Positions 44,239-53,574 of a DNA stretch of 64,000 nucleotides are shown here, one piece after another; positions within the stretch are counted from its first letter, which is position 1; each line of letters begins with the position of its first letter. Made by a program: the position numbers and the translations under genes. The DNA is taken from contig SFMG01000003.1 of assembly GCA_004554455.1 (NCBI GenBank), forward strand, positions 49,985 through 113,984, given 5' to 3'. The notes below the pieces were generated by a model. It had not been told where the DNA came from, did no database searches, and worked only from the letters and a program-made list of their open reading frames with translations. Source of the stretch: Bacteroidales bacterium (GTDB lineage Bacteria; Bacteroidota; Bacteroidia; Bacteroidales; UBA932).

Positions 44239-46244
44239 AATCCAAGTTCCTTGTTAAGTCCGAATTTCTTGATAAGAAGCGTTATCTCAGGATCGAGGTT
44301 GCCGCGGAATACGTAGCTGCCGTCCATTTCGCAGGCGCGCTTGTAGCAATCGCAGGCCTCCTCGTCGCGGGCGAAGCGGGAGAGCAGTATTGCCTTGAGA
44401 TAAAGCACGTCTGCAGTCTCCTCCTCCTTTTCCAGACAATCGAGGGCGGAGCGGTTCCTGTCCTTCGCCATATAGGCTATGGCCGAGTTGTAATCATCGT
44501 AGCCACTCAGTATCTCCAGGGCGGCATCATAGTCCCTGTCGCGCAGCAGCTGGACACCGCGGGCGTAGAGGGTATCCACCTCCTCGGTGCGCACGAATTC
44601 CTCGACCATACCCTTGCGGTGGAGATTGAAATTGAAGTTCACGACCCTGAGCTTGGGATAGAGTTCATCCTTGACATAGTTGAACCAGCTCTCCCTGCGC
44701 ATCATCTGCTCCCTTCTGTCAGGTTCGGAGGCGTATGCGGAAGCAAGGCGGGAATAGCTGTTGCGAGCCTCCACGTCCATTGACGGATCGGTCTCGACCA
44801 GTCTGTCGAGCAGTTTCCAGTTCTCAGGAGTATGGCGGGCCACAAGAGGGACGGCAGCAATATTCTGCTCATGCACGACATTTCCGGCCTCATCCACGGA
44901 GAAACCGCGCTCCGCCTTGACGGAATCGACATATTCCTTCATGAAAGCGCTGAAATAGTCACATACGTTCGAGGTCCTGCCCTGCGAGAGCTTGCGGTTG
45001 TAGGCATAACGTCCTTCAGGCGAGCAGCTTGCGGAGACGATGATGGAATCCAGATCAAACACGTCGTCGTTGAGCACGCTGCGCAGATTTGCCTTGATTC
45101 TCTCGAGTTCGGCGGCGTTGCTGCCCAGTTGCGGGTCTATGCGGTCGCGGCCTATATCGAAAGATATATTATAGCTTGAATTCGCCTCCTGGCGCCTCCA
45201 GACCGTCTTCATCTTGTACCTGGTGATGTCCTTCACGAAATGCGAAAGCGAGCTGACCGGATACTCGATCGAATCGGTGCGCGGCATTATGTAGAGTTCC
45301 TGATCCTGATCCCATATCGAACCTTCCAGGGCTATGTAGGCATATTTCAAATCCTTGCGGGTGTCGATTGTCTGGACGTAGCGGTAAATGCAGTCGCCGT
45401 CCGGGTTCACCAGCACCGTGTCCAGGCGTATGCCTTCCTCGACTATAGGCGACTTCACGTAGCGGTGGAAACGCCTGTCCTTGTCGGCGATGAGCCTTTC
45501 GTTGCTGTTGACCAGCCAGCCCTTGGTGTAGTGGTCGAGCGCCTCCTGCGCACTCACGTCGTAGCGGGAATAGAAATCCGTCTCCGTAACGTAGGTACTG
45601 TCGGTTTTCAGCTTATATACTTCGGGCAAATTGCGCTTGAGGAACTGTTCGAGCTGGAAGCGGTAAACGAGACGGCTGCTGTCGGTGATGATTCTGCCGA
45701 GGAAGCGCTCGTACTGCTCGTAGCCCCTGAGCTGGCGGTTACGGTATTCTTCTCCGGTGATATATACAGGCTCGAGGGCCGTGGTGTCGCGGTATCCGAT
45801 GCCGGAAAGGGTAAGGTCCGGTACGAGACGGAGCTGCCATTTCGAGTCCTGCAGACGCTTAGGGACCAATATCTCGAAAGGCAGGTCTATCTTGCCGTTA
45901 CGCTCGGCGACCTGATAGCGGCGGCTGACTATCATCGAAGCCATCAGTTCTTCCGTAGCCACCATCTCCCCCGTTTCCTCATCAAGTATGGCGTTCATTA
46001 TGATGGGCTTGTCTTGCGGAAGGCTATCGACCTTGCTTATCGCTTCGGACTGTATGTTTTCACTTGCCGCAAGACTGTCGTCCGCATCGCTTATTGGGGA
46101 GATTTCCACGCCGTCTTTCTGTGCTCTGATTTGTTGAAGTTTCTTCTGACTGGCACAAGACTGGACAAGAATCAGCAGACAGAGAAACGCTGTCAATGCC
46201 CTGAGGCATAGGGTTTCGAATTCTTTTAACATCTTCATTGTCAT
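44235..46244 (-). CDS. OmpA-domain lipoprotein with tetratricopeptide-like C-terminus
   Basis: A 669-residue lipoprotein (lipobox LVQSC followed by ASQKK). Residues about 60-350 form a strand-rich region of unknown type (FEILVPKRLQDSKWQLRLVP). An OmpA-like peptidoglycan-binding domain follows (about 355-440: SYNISFDIGRDRI, ASCSPEG, LSQGRTSNVCDYF). The C-terminal 150 residues look like helical TPR repeats (GVQLLRDRDYDAALEILSGYDDYNSAIAYMAKDRNRSALDCLEKEEETADVLYLKAI). The architecture resembles Bacteroidetes genes found beside DUF3575 proteins. Its stop overlaps the start of such a gene here, so the two products probably act together at the outer membrane. Confidence 0.78.
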   Translation of the reverse strand: MTMKMLKEFETLCLRALTAFLCLLILVQSCASQKKLQQIRAQKDGVEISPISDADDSLAASENIQSEAISKVDSLPQDKPIIMNAILDEETGEMVATEELMASMIVSRRYQVAERNGKIDLPFEILVPKRLQDSKWQLRLVPDLTLSGIGYRDTTALEPVYITGEEYRNRQLRGYEQYERFLGRIITDSSRLVYRFQLEQFLKRNLPEVYKLKTDSTYVTETDFYSRYDVSAQEALDHYTKGWLVNSNERLIADKDRRFHRYVKSPIVEEGIRLDTVLVNPDGDCIYRYVQTIDTRKDLKYAYIALEGSIWDQDQELYIMPRTDSIEYPVSSLSHFVKDITRYKMKTVWRRQEANSSYNISFDIGRDRIDPQLGSNAAELERIKANLRSVLNDDVFDLDSIIVSASCSPEGRYAYNRKLSQGRTSNVCDYFSAFMKEYVDSVKAERGFSVDEAGNVVHEQNIAAVPLVARHTPENWKLLDRLVETDPSMDVEARNSYSRLASAYASEPDRREQMMRRESWFNYVKDELYPKLRVVNFNFNLHRKGMVEEFVRTEEVDTLYARGVQLLRDRDYDAALEILSGYDDYNSAIAYMAKDRNRSALDCLEKEEETADVLYLKAILLSRFARDEEACDCYKRACEMDGSYVFRGNLDPEITLLIKKFGLNKELGL

Positions 46245-46268
46245 TGATAATCACTTTGCTGTGCGCGG

Positions 46269-46297
46269 CAAAAATACAATTTTTTTATTTAACTTTG
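46269..46297. promoter_or_regulatory. Divergent promoters of the OmpA-lipoprotein operon and tyrS
   Basis: Minus strand: TATTTTTG at 46,269-46,276, 24 bases before the lipoprotein ATG. Plus strand: TAACTTTG at 46,290-46,297, 63 nt before tyrS. The boxes are 13 bp apart. Confidence 0.55.
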
Positions 46298-46360
46298 CCG
46301 GGTTGCACAAAGAATGAATAAACCTATATTAACATCATAGACGAGAAAAACATAAAGACG

Positions 46361-47650
46361 ATGAAGAATTTTGTTGAAGAACTGCGCTGGCGCGGCATGA
46401 TACACGACATCATGCCGGGAACCGAGGAGGAACTGATGAAGGGCCCTGCCGGAGGATATGTGGGAATAGACCCTACCGGAGACTCCCTTCACATCGGCCA
46501 TCTCGTCAGCATAATGATACTCAAGCACTTCCAGAGCTGCGGCCACAAGCCGTTCGCGCTGGTGGGAGGCGCCACCGGAATGATTGGCGACCCTTCGATG
46601 AAGAGTCAGGAAAGGAACCTGCTCGACGAAGAGACACTTGCACACAACGTGAGCTGCATAAAGGCCCAGCTCGGCAAGTTCCTGGACTTCAACTCGGATG
46701 CTCCGAACAAGGCGGAGCTCGTCAACAACTACGACTGGATGAAGGACTACAGTTTCATAGACTTCACCCGTGACATAGGCAAGCTCATCACCGTTAACTA
46801 TATGATGAGCAAGGATTCGGTAAAGAAGCGCCTTTCAAGGGAGTCCAGCGAGGGTATGTCCTTCACAGAATTCACCTACCAGCTGCTCCAGGGCTATGAC
46901 TTCCTCTATCTCTACCGTGAGCGCGGAGTGAAATTCCAGCTTGGCGGTGCGGACCAGTGGGGCAACATCACCACCGGAACCGAACTCATACGCCGCACCT
47001 GCCAGGGAGAGGCTTACGCCCTGACCTGCCCTCTGATCAAGAAGGCCGACGGCGGAAAGTTCGGAAAGACCGAAAAAGGGAATATATGGCTTGACCCGGA
47101 GCGCACCACTCCATATCAGTTCTACCAGTTCTGGCTGAACGTCAGCGACGAGGATGCCGAGCGCTACATCAAGATATTCACGATGCTCGACCGCGAGACC
47201 ATAGAAGGCGCCATAGCAGCCCACAGGGAATGCCCTGAAAGGCGCGAGCTTCAGAAGCTCCTTGCCAAAGAGGTGACCATAATGGTGCACGGAGAGCAGG
47301 AGTATGAGAATGCCGTAAAGGCCTCCAATATGCTTTTCGGCAAGGCAACCGCCGACGACCTCCGCAGCCTCGACGAAAAAACCTTCCTCGCCGTATTCGA
47401 CGGAGTGCCGACCTTCGGCATCGAGGCCTCGAAGCTCCCTCTGGGGCTGCTCGACGCGCTCGCTGTGGAGACCTCCATATTCCCGTCCAAGGGCGAGGCC
47501 CGCAAAATGATTCAGGGCAACGGATTCTCTGTCAACAAGGAGAAGAGGACCGACCCTAACGGCTGTCTCAGTGCCGACGACATCATTGACGGCAAATATA
47601 TACTCGTCCAGAAGGGCAAGAAAGACTACTACATCATCACGGTAAAGTAG
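46361..47650 (+). CDS. tyrS: Tyrosyl-tRNA synthetase
   Basis: A 429-residue class I aminoacyl-tRNA synthetase that charges tRNA-Tyr. The HIGH motif is HIGHL (residues 44-48), the tyrosine-binding [11 protein letters not shown] segment is present, and the second signature is KFGKTE (about 235). A C-terminal S4 RNA-binding domain contains [16 protein letters not shown]. Length is typical of the bacterial TyrRS-1 type. It has its own promoter and is followed 62 nt later by rbfA. Confidence 0.96.
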   Translation: MKNFVEELRWRGMIHDIMPGTEEELMKGPAGGYVGIDPTGDSLHIGHLVSIMILKHFQSCGHKPFALVGGATGMIGDPSMKSQERNLLDEETLAHNVSCIKAQLGKFLDFNSDAPNKAELVNNYDWMKDYSFIDFTRDIGKLITVNYMMSKDSVKKRLSRESSEGMSFTEFTYQLLQGYDFLYLYRERGVKFQLGGADQWGNITTGTELIRRTCQGEAYALTCPLIKKADGGKFGKTEKGNIWLDPERTTPYQFYQFWLNVSDEDAERYIKIFTMLDRETIEGAIAAHRECPERRELQKLLAKEVTIMVHGEQEYENAVKASNMLFGKATADDLRSLDEKTFLAVFDGVPTFGIEASKLPLGLLDALAVETSIFPSKGEARKMIQGNGFSVNKEKRTDPNGCLSADDIIDGKYILVQKGKKDYYIITVK

Positions 47651-47712
47651 TCCGAGTAATCATTTGATAACTACCAAGCAGTCCACGTAATCATTAAGAC
47701 AGTCAGGGCAAA

Positions 47713-48066
47713 ATGAAGGAACAACAGACAGAATCGAAGCGCCAGCTGCAGGTTGGCCGCGAAATACAGAAGGAACTTGCCGAGCTCATACGCAAGCGCG
47801 GCCTGGCCTTTTTCGACGGCGCCCTCGTATCCGTCAGCGGAGTCAAGGTCAGTTCGGACCTCTCCATCGCAAAGGTGTATGTAAGCATATTCCCTTCCGA
47901 CAAGACGGAGAAGGTGATGCAGACCATCCTCGACAACTCCCGCGCCTTCAGAGGTGAACTCGGTGCCGGCATAGGCAGGCAGATACGCATCACTCCTGAA
48001 CTGAACTGGTACATAGACAATACCCTGGATTACGTAGAGCACATAGAAGAGCTGCTCAAGAAATAG
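47713..48066 (+). CDS. rbfA: 30S ribosome-binding factor A
   Basis: A 117-residue KH-like protein that binds the immature 30S subunit and assists 16S rRNA maturation. The family pattern is seen in RQLQVGREIQKELAELI, the LSIAKVYVSIF strand, and the late IRITPELNWYIDNTLDYVEHIEELL, close to the RbfA signature P-x-L-x-F-x-x-D. The stop TAG shares a base with the GTG start of the permease gene downstream. Confidence 0.92.
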   Translation: MKEQQTESKRQLQVGREIQKELAELIRKRGLAFFDGALVSVSGVKVSSDLSIAKVYVSIFPSDKTEKVMQTILDNSRAFRGELGAGIGRQIRITPELNWYIDNTLDYVEHIEELLKK

Positions 48067-49277
48067 TGAGACTGACGTCCTTCATAGCGGGGCGATACCT
48101 CTTCGCGCGGAAATCGCACAATGTGATTAATGTCATATCTGCGATTTCCGTTGTCGGTATGGCCATAGGCACGGCTGCACTGACGATAATACTCTCCATA
48201 TACAACGGCTTCGACAGTCTGGTCAGGGATATGATGGGCAATCTTGAGCCGGACATTCTGATCACGCCATCCAAAGGCAAGGTTTTCGTGCCCGAGGGGG
48301 AATGCTATGACTGGATCTATGCCCAGGAGTCTGTGGCTTCGATGTGCACGGTCCTGCAGGAGCAGGTCTTCATCAGCTATGACGGGCATCAGGGAGTGGC
48401 GATTGCCAAGGGTATGGACGCCATCGCCCAGGAGGAATCCCCTATACGGGAGAACATCAGGGACGGGAAATTCGAATTCAGCCACGGGGATATCCCGGAG
48501 GGCGTGGTCGGCGTGGGGCTTGCCTACAAAATGGGAATAAATCCCAGGTTCCTGGCTCCCATACAGCTCTACTATCCTTCCCGCACACGCAAGCTCTCAC
48601 CAAGTTCGCCATCTTCCTCTATCGAGTATATAAACATCTGGCCATCAGGACTTTTCTCAATAAACAGCGAGATTGACAACAGCTACATACTCCTGGATAT
48701 AGACAAGATGAGGGAGCTTCTGGAATACTCCGGAGAGGAGGTTTCGGCCGTGGAGATCCGTATGAAGGATGGCTGTGAGGCAAGGGAGCTGAAGAGGGTG
48801 ATGGACGGAATAAGTGAAAGGCTCGGAGAGGATTTCACGGTCAGCGACCGCTTCCGTCAGAACGAGTCCCTTTACAAGATGATGAAGTACGAGAAAGCCA
48901 GCATTTACCTCATACTCATTTTTGTCATTCTGATCATAGGTCTGAATATCCACGCCAGTCTTTCTATGCTCATCATTGAGAAGAGGGAGGATATCTCCAC
49001 CCTCAGGGCAATGGGAGCCGGGGAGACTCTGATACGGCGCGTATTTGTGCTCGAGGGCTGGTTCATTTCCCTCCTGGGCCTGGCCATTGGCCTTCTTATG
49101 GGTCTGGCTTTCTGCCTGCTCCAGCAGAGATTCGGTCTAATTTCCATGCCCGGCAATTTCGTCATCCAGGCCTATCCCGTTGTGTTGAAAGCTTCCGACC
49201 TTCTTATCACGGCCCTTAGCGTGGCCATTCTCGGCTATCTCATCGCAGCCTTCACCGAGCGGCTGAGCCGCAGCTAA
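48066..49277 (+). CDS. LolC/E-type FtsX-family ABC permease
   Basis: A 403-residue inner-membrane protein. One N-terminal span (about 18-45, IAGRYLFARKSHNVINVISAISVVGMAIG) is followed by a roughly 200-residue periplasmic domain and three C-terminal spans with the FtsX-domain motif SMLIIEKREDISTLRAMGA. Family members extract lipoproteins for LolA together with a LolD ATPase, which is not next to this gene. The start is GTG, overlapping the rbfA stop by one base (TAGTG). The gene is the last before the repeat island at 49.3 kb. Confidence 0.88.
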   Translation: MRLTSFIAGRYLFARKSHNVINVISAISVVGMAIGTAALTIILSIYNGFDSLVRDMMGNLEPDILITPSKGKVFVPEGECYDWIYAQESVASMCTVLQEQVFISYDGHQGVAIAKGMDAIAQEESPIRENIRDGKFEFSHGDIPEGVVGVGLAYKMGINPRFLAPIQLYYPSRTRKLSPSSPSSSIEYINIWPSGLFSINSEIDNSYILLDIDKMRELLEYSGEEVSAVEIRMKDGCEARELKRVMDGISERLGEDFTVSDRFRQNESLYKMMKYEKASIYLILIFVILIIGLNIHASLSMLIIEKREDISTLRAMGAGETLIRRVFVLEGWFISLLGLAIGLLMGLAFCLLQQRFGLISMPGNFVIQAYPVVLKASDLLITALSVAILGYLIAAFTERLSRS

Positions 49278-49614
49278 TTGTTTCTGCTCTGCGGCCGACT
49301 CTGCCTGCGGGGGATTCCCTGGGCTAAGGCTGCCTGCGGGGGATTCTTTGGGCGAAGGCTGCATGCGGGCAGGGGGCCGTTCCCGCTGCCGACTCTGCCT
49401 GCGGGCAGGGACCGTGTTCCCGCGTCCGACTCTGCCTGCGGGCAGGGACTTCGGACCGGTGCGCACCTCCGGTGCTTTCCCTCCCGCCGCTGCGCGGCAG
49501 GCCCCTCCCGTTCACGAAGCCACGGGCGGCTACGCCGTCCGAAGTCCCTGCCCATCCGGCATTCCCCGGCCGCGGCACAATGCCTCACTCCCTTGGGATG
49601 GAGGAATTGCTCCT
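49278..49614. repeat. GC-rich island start with 17-bp inverted repeat
   Basis: No gene is supported here. The sequence CTGCCTGCGGG recurs at least five times at irregular spacing. A perfect 17-bp inverted repeat (GGGCAGGGACTTCGGAC at 49,440-49,456 and its complement at 49,537-49,553) encloses 80 bp. It forms the left edge of the second repeat island. Confidence 0.7.
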
Positions 49615-49630
49615 GTTTTGACCTCTTGGC

Positions 49631-49962
49631 TGCATCGATTCGTAAGTCTGGGCCTGAAATCAGGAATCACTGCACGGATTGCCCCTGTTTTGGCCTTTTG
49701 GCTGCATCGATTCGCAAGTCTAGGCCTTAATTCGAGAATCGATGCACGGTTTGCCCTTGTATTGGCCTCTTGGCTACATCGATTCGCAAGTCTGGGCTTT
49801 AAATCGAGAATCGATGCACGGTTTGCCCTTGTTTTGGCCTCTTGGCTACATCGATTCGCAAGTCTGGGCTTGAAATTGAGAATCGATGCACGGATTTGCC
49901 AGAGATCGGCCCCAAGGCTGCAGCGATTCGCAAGTCTGGGCCTGAAATCGAGAATCGATGTA
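49631..49962. repeat. Array A: five 44-bp quasi-palindromic cores at 72-bp period
   Basis: Cores occupy 49,631-49,674, 49,703-49,746, 49,775-49,818, 49,847-49,890 and 49,919-49,962. Every core is 44 bp and every step is exactly 72 bp. The consensus core has 11-bp inverted arms (TGCATCGATTC and GAATCGATGCA) around a 22-bp centre that begins GCAAGTCTGGGCC. Linkers are 28 bp, similar to each other, and contain TTGCCC and GGCCTCTTGG. It lies between the ends of two convergent genes. Because linkers are conserved, this is not a CRISPR array. Confidence 0.92.
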
Positions 49963-50019
49963 GCGCCATCGTGCCAGCAAGTAGAATGGCCCGCCTGCAG
50001 CAGACGTTGCCGCTACGGC

Positions 50020-50160
50020 GCCGCGTCCGATTCTAATTTTCGTCGTCGCAAAGTAGAACAGTTCCACCTGAAGTAGTCGTAGTCGCAGCGAAGAACGGCC
50101 CGCCTGCAGCAGTCGTAGTCGCAGCGAAGAACGGCCCACCTGCGGCATGGTCGTGGGGCG
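50020..50160. repeat. 75-bp-type unit and 36-bp repeats of island 2
   Basis: GCGTCCGATTCTAATTTTCG followed by GCAAAGTAGAACAG matches the unit of the array at 1-341. It is followed by two 36-bp copies of AGTCGTAGTCGCAGCG-type sequence with GAAGAACGGCCCGCCTGC. It connects array A to the hairpin element. Confidence 0.7.
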
Positions 50161-50162
50161 CA

Positions 50163-50233
50163 GGCGGGGACAGGATGCCACGAAGGCGGCATAATCCTAA
50201 GTAAAAAGCCGCCGGAGTGGCGCCTGTCCCGGC
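50163..50233. repeat. Long hairpin element, copy 2
   Basis: Same arms and identical loop ATAATCCTAAGTAAAAA as the copy at 344. The right arm is slightly decayed (GCCTGTCCCGGCC). Confidence 0.85.
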
Positions 50234-50314
50234 CGCAATAACGAACTGCGTCCGACTCCAATTTTCTTCGTCGCAAAGTAAAACGGCCCGCCTGCAGCAT
50301 GGTCGTGGGGCGCA

Positions 50315-50386
50315 GGCGGGAACAGGATACCACGAAGGCGGCATAATCCTAAGTAAAAAGCCGCCGGAGTGGCGCCTGTCCCCGCC
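50315..50386. repeat. Long hairpin element, copy 3
   Basis: Same arms and loop as copies 1 and 2, with small changes in the left arm (GGCGGGAACAGGATACC). Between copies 2 and 3 lies another 75-bp-type segment (CGTCCGACTCCAATTTTC). Confidence 0.85.
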
Positions 50387-50388
50387 GT

Positions 50389-50460
50389 ACATCGAGCCGC
50401 CACATCGAGCACTACATCGAGCGCTACAAAGAGCGCTACAACGAGCGCTGCATCGAGCCG
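50389..50460. repeat. 12-bp tandem repeat, about 6 copies
   Basis: Units of the type ACATCGAGCGCT repeat with near-constant 12-bp spacing and base changes, ending just before CGCGTCCGATTC. The 50,461-50,532 remainder shows a GGATGA...TCATCC hairpin (about 50,488-50,508) close to the downstream lipoprotein stop. Confidence 0.75.
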
Positions 50461-50532
50461 CGTCCGATTCTATTCTTCAAAAAAAGGGAGGATGAGCACG
50501 TCATCCTCCCGAATCATATAGTATTTATAAAA

Positions 50533-53322
50533 TTACTTGACTACCACGGTATTGCCAGTATTTTTATCAGTTTCCGAGCCCTCTGAGCCAAGGATTGGAA
50601 CTCCGTTGTAGAGTCCGTTCACAGGAGTAGGGAGGGTAACGCCCTCGACATTCAGTTTCTTGCCGCTGACACCCTTGTTGAAGCCGCCGAGTACACAACC
50701 GGCATAGCCCTCAGTGCTGAAGCTGCAATCAACAGAACCGCCACGGAAATAGGTTTCATCCACAGTTGTATTATAACCGAGACAGCCCGCAAGACCACCA
50801 AGCAGGGAGTTCTCCTTCTCACCGCCTGAGATCTCAGCCTTGATTCTGCAATCCTTCAACATACCGTTAAGATAACCGGTCACACCGCCGATTGCGCAAT
50901 ATCCTGAGCTGGAATTGGTAGAGTGGAAAGCACCTGCAGCACTAATCTTGCCCTCATACTCGCAATTTTCAACAAGACCGTTGAATGCGCCGGCAAGACC
51001 TCCTACACGCATAGGAAGAGGATTGTCGGCAATGACATTGACCTTTGCAGAAGAGTTGCTGAGAGTCATGCTTCCCTTGTAGCCGCCGAGCAAGCCGCCA
51101 ACATAGTGGAGAATGTCATCAGTGCCCTTAGGGTAGTTGCGGACGGTAACGTTTCCGCTTGCGATGAGATTGTCATATACAGCGCCGGAATAGTAGCTGT
51201 AGCCGATAATACCGCCTACATAGCACTGATGGCCAGTTACGACAATATCCTTGACATCGTAAACGAGATCGCCGTTGAACTCTGCACCGAAAATGTCATT
51301 TGCAGCGCCAGCAACGGCTCCGATATAGGTCTTCTTGGTCTGGGAATTTACGGTGAAGGATGCTGCAGTGTTCTTGCAGTTCTTCATAGTACCAGAGCAG
51401 GCTCCGATTACACCGCCGAATACCATACCTGGGCCTCCGCTAGCAACCATCTTAGGTTCAAAGGTGAGAGGCACTGTATTCTTACAATCGGAGAACACGA
51501 TTTCCTTTGTAGGCGCATTGGAAGCCTTATATACGCCCGCTGAAGCAAATACGCCAGCGAAGCAGCTGTAGCCACTTCCATCGACACCTGCAAGAGCAGC
51601 TCCCTTGGTACCGCCGGCATAGGCGCCTGTCGCAGAGACATCTCCACTGTTGGTGCAATGGTCGGCGCCAAAGGCACACTGGGCAGCAACTCCGGCAACA
51701 TGGGCACAAGTCCAGGCGACCTCGAAACTTTCGTTCTCGATAGATACGGCTCCGGTGTTGAGGCATCCGGTCATGTAGCCCTCCACGACTCCTGCGACGC
51801 CGCCGCAGTTAGGATAAGCGCCCGTGCCTCCGGTAGTGTAAACATATCTTACATTCGCGGCATTTCTGCAGTTAAAGACAATGCCCTGATTGACCTCCTG
51901 AGTTCCCTTATGAGTTTCGGTGCTTCCCAGAACGCCACCTACGCGGATATATCCCGGTTTTGCCTGAGCCACGACAATCACATCACCCAGGTTTTCGCAA
52001 CCAGAAACAATCAACTGCCCCTCACTTCCGCTAGCGAGCGCAACAACTCCGGCAACGGAACCGGTACCACTGGCCGCAGCAGAAACGAGGTATCCGATTT
52101 TACCCTTATTGACACAGGACTCTACTGTTCCGGTACTCTTGGCAACGACGCCGGCAATGAATGGAGCACTGGTGGAGAACTTAGGGAGAATGTCGGCCTC
52201 ATTGACACATTCCACCACCCTGCCATTGTTCACACCGACTATGGCAGCGAATACGTTTCCGACACCCTCGGTTGAGACACTCTTGTCTATGCAGACGCCG
52301 GATACCGTGCCATTGTTTACCTCAATGAGAGGTTTGCTGAGCGAACCGTTCTTGAAGTAGTGGTTCTGACCTTTGACATATCCGTCAAATGAACTGAGGC
52401 TAGGAATCTCCTCGCCACCGCAATCGATATCACTGGTAATGTTAATGGCAGTAATGCCTTCAGGGGCGGCTACAAAAGCCTTCCAGTCTTCAAAACTTGT
52501 GATATTTGCTGTATTCACAGCGGTCATACCTTTCTGCACGACCTTGACAGTTATAGGATCAACACCTTCCGCAGCAATGGTCAAATTGCCGGTACGATCG
52601 GCTAAATCATTATTTGAAGACACCAGTATGAATAGATAATCCTCCTGAACCGCCCTGGACGAAGTGACATTAAGCCAATTCACATCACTGGTAATATTGA
52701 GAAGCGGACCGTTTGAACTGATCTTGACTGCGAGAATATGTGTCGAGGCGTCAACATTGTATTCACCCGATCCGAGAAGAATCACTTTCTCAGGGTCCTG
52801 CTCAACACTGATGTTTACGTCAGGAAGAAGTTCGCTGGTGAGCTTTATGGTCGCCGTGCGTGCGGTTGCTCTCTCGCCTGCAGGGGCGGCGTTTACCTTG
52901 GCATTGACGACAATCACTCCCTCCTCAGGAGTGGAAAGACTTACCCAAGTCTCTTCGCAAACGGCTTCCCACTCAATATTGGATTCTACCTTGATCGTGT
53001 CAGCCACAGGGGATTCGCTGTCGAAGAGTATTGAATTCTTGCTGACGTTCAGTACCGGAGCAATGCCCGCCTGATTGACGGTGAAGGACTTTGGCTTGCC
53101 GCTCTGAGGAACTATCGTGATTGTAGCGCTTCTCTCCTCCATACTTTCATTTGCAGCGGCAGCAATCTTCACCTCGCTGCTGGCAGCAGCCTTGGACTCA
53201 ATCTTGCTGAGCCAATCGGCGGAAAGATCGACACTGTAGCTGACATTTGATTCCACGTTAGCAACAAGAGTGGCACCTTCGGCAGGAATCTCTGCAGCAA
53301 TGCCCTCGGCAAGGAAAATCAC
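50533..53322 (-). CDS. BACON/GLUG-repeat surface protein (3' part of an interrupted gene)
   Basis: An open frame of 929 residues from a GTG codon at 53,322 that has no signal peptide of its own. It starts inside a string of BACON-type beta domains (about 1-275; cores such as SNIEWEAVCEETWVSLS and SDVNWLNVTSS) and continues as many GLUG-type repeats (IAGVVAKSTGTVESCVNKG, VAGVVEGYMTGCLNTGAVS) to the C-terminus. The same frame continues upstream through one more BACON domain to a complete lipoprotein signal, broken only by a TAG at 53,575-53,577. The intact product would be a 1,050-residue surface lipoprotein, possibly glycan- or protein-binding. Confidence 0.75.
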   Translation of the reverse strand: MIFLAEGIAAEIPAEGATLVANVESNVSYSVDLSADWLSKIESKAAASSEVKIAAAANESMEERSATITIVPQSGKPKSFTVNQAGIAPVLNVSKNSILFDSESPVADTIKVESNIEWEAVCEETWVSLSTPEEGVIVVNAKVNAAPAGERATARTATIKLTSELLPDVNISVEQDPEKVILLGSGEYNVDASTHILAVKISSNGPLLNITSDVNWLNVTSSRAVQEDYLFILVSSNNDLADRTGNLTIAAEGVDPITVKVVQKGMTAVNTANITSFEDWKAFVAAPEGITAINITSDIDCGGEEIPSLSSFDGYVKGQNHYFKNGSLSKPLIEVNNGTVSGVCIDKSVSTEGVGNVFAAIVGVNNGRVVECVNEADILPKFSTSAPFIAGVVAKSTGTVESCVNKGKIGYLVSAAASGTGSVAGVVALASGSEGQLIVSGCENLGDVIVVAQAKPGYIRVGGVLGSTETHKGTQEVNQGIVFNCRNAANVRYVYTTGGTGAYPNCGGVAGVVEGYMTGCLNTGAVSIENESFEVAWTCAHVAGVAAQCAFGADHCTNSGDVSATGAYAGGTKGAALAGVDGSGYSCFAGVFASAGVYKASNAPTKEIVFSDCKNTVPLTFEPKMVASGGPGMVFGGVIGACSGTMKNCKNTAASFTVNSQTKKTYIGAVAGAANDIFGAEFNGDLVYDVKDIVVTGHQCYVGGIIGYSYYSGAVYDNLIASGNVTVRNYPKGTDDILHYVGGLLGGYKGSMTLSNSSAKVNVIADNPLPMRVGGLAGAFNGLVENCEYEGKISAAGAFHSTNSSSGYCAIGGVTGYLNGMLKDCRIKAEISGGEKENSLLGGLAGCLGYNTTVDETYFRGGSVDCSFSTEGYAGCVLGGFNKGVSGKKLNVEGVTLPTPVNGLYNGVPILGSEGSETDKNTGNTVVVK

Positions 53323-53574
53323 AGCCTCCTCTGCCTGAACGACATTGATTCTGACTGAAATTTTCTCTGACTGAATTGTGATGACAGCGCTGCGGGAATC
53401 TGCACGCTGACCTGCAGGGGCGACGTTGTCCGTAGCCTCAACTGCGATTTCACCGTCATTCTCGCCGCTTTCCGGAGAGAGTTTGAGCCAATCTGCGTCG
53501 CTGCTGGCAGTCCATTTCTGATTGGATGTAACCTTAATACAGGAAGCCGCAGCCTGAGCCGGGAGGGTCAGCGA

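Noticed and set aside
49631..49962. CRISPR array
   Set aside because: The units between the 44-bp cores are similar to one another, not unique spacers, and no cas gene is in the window.
49348..50076. A long plus-strand open frame with a 24-residue repeat (HRFASLGLKSRIDA type) over array A
   Set aside because: The frame exists only because the 72-bp period is a multiple of three and the sequence lacks stops. The same arms are open in several frames, and the palindromic core and hairpin explain the pattern better than a protein.
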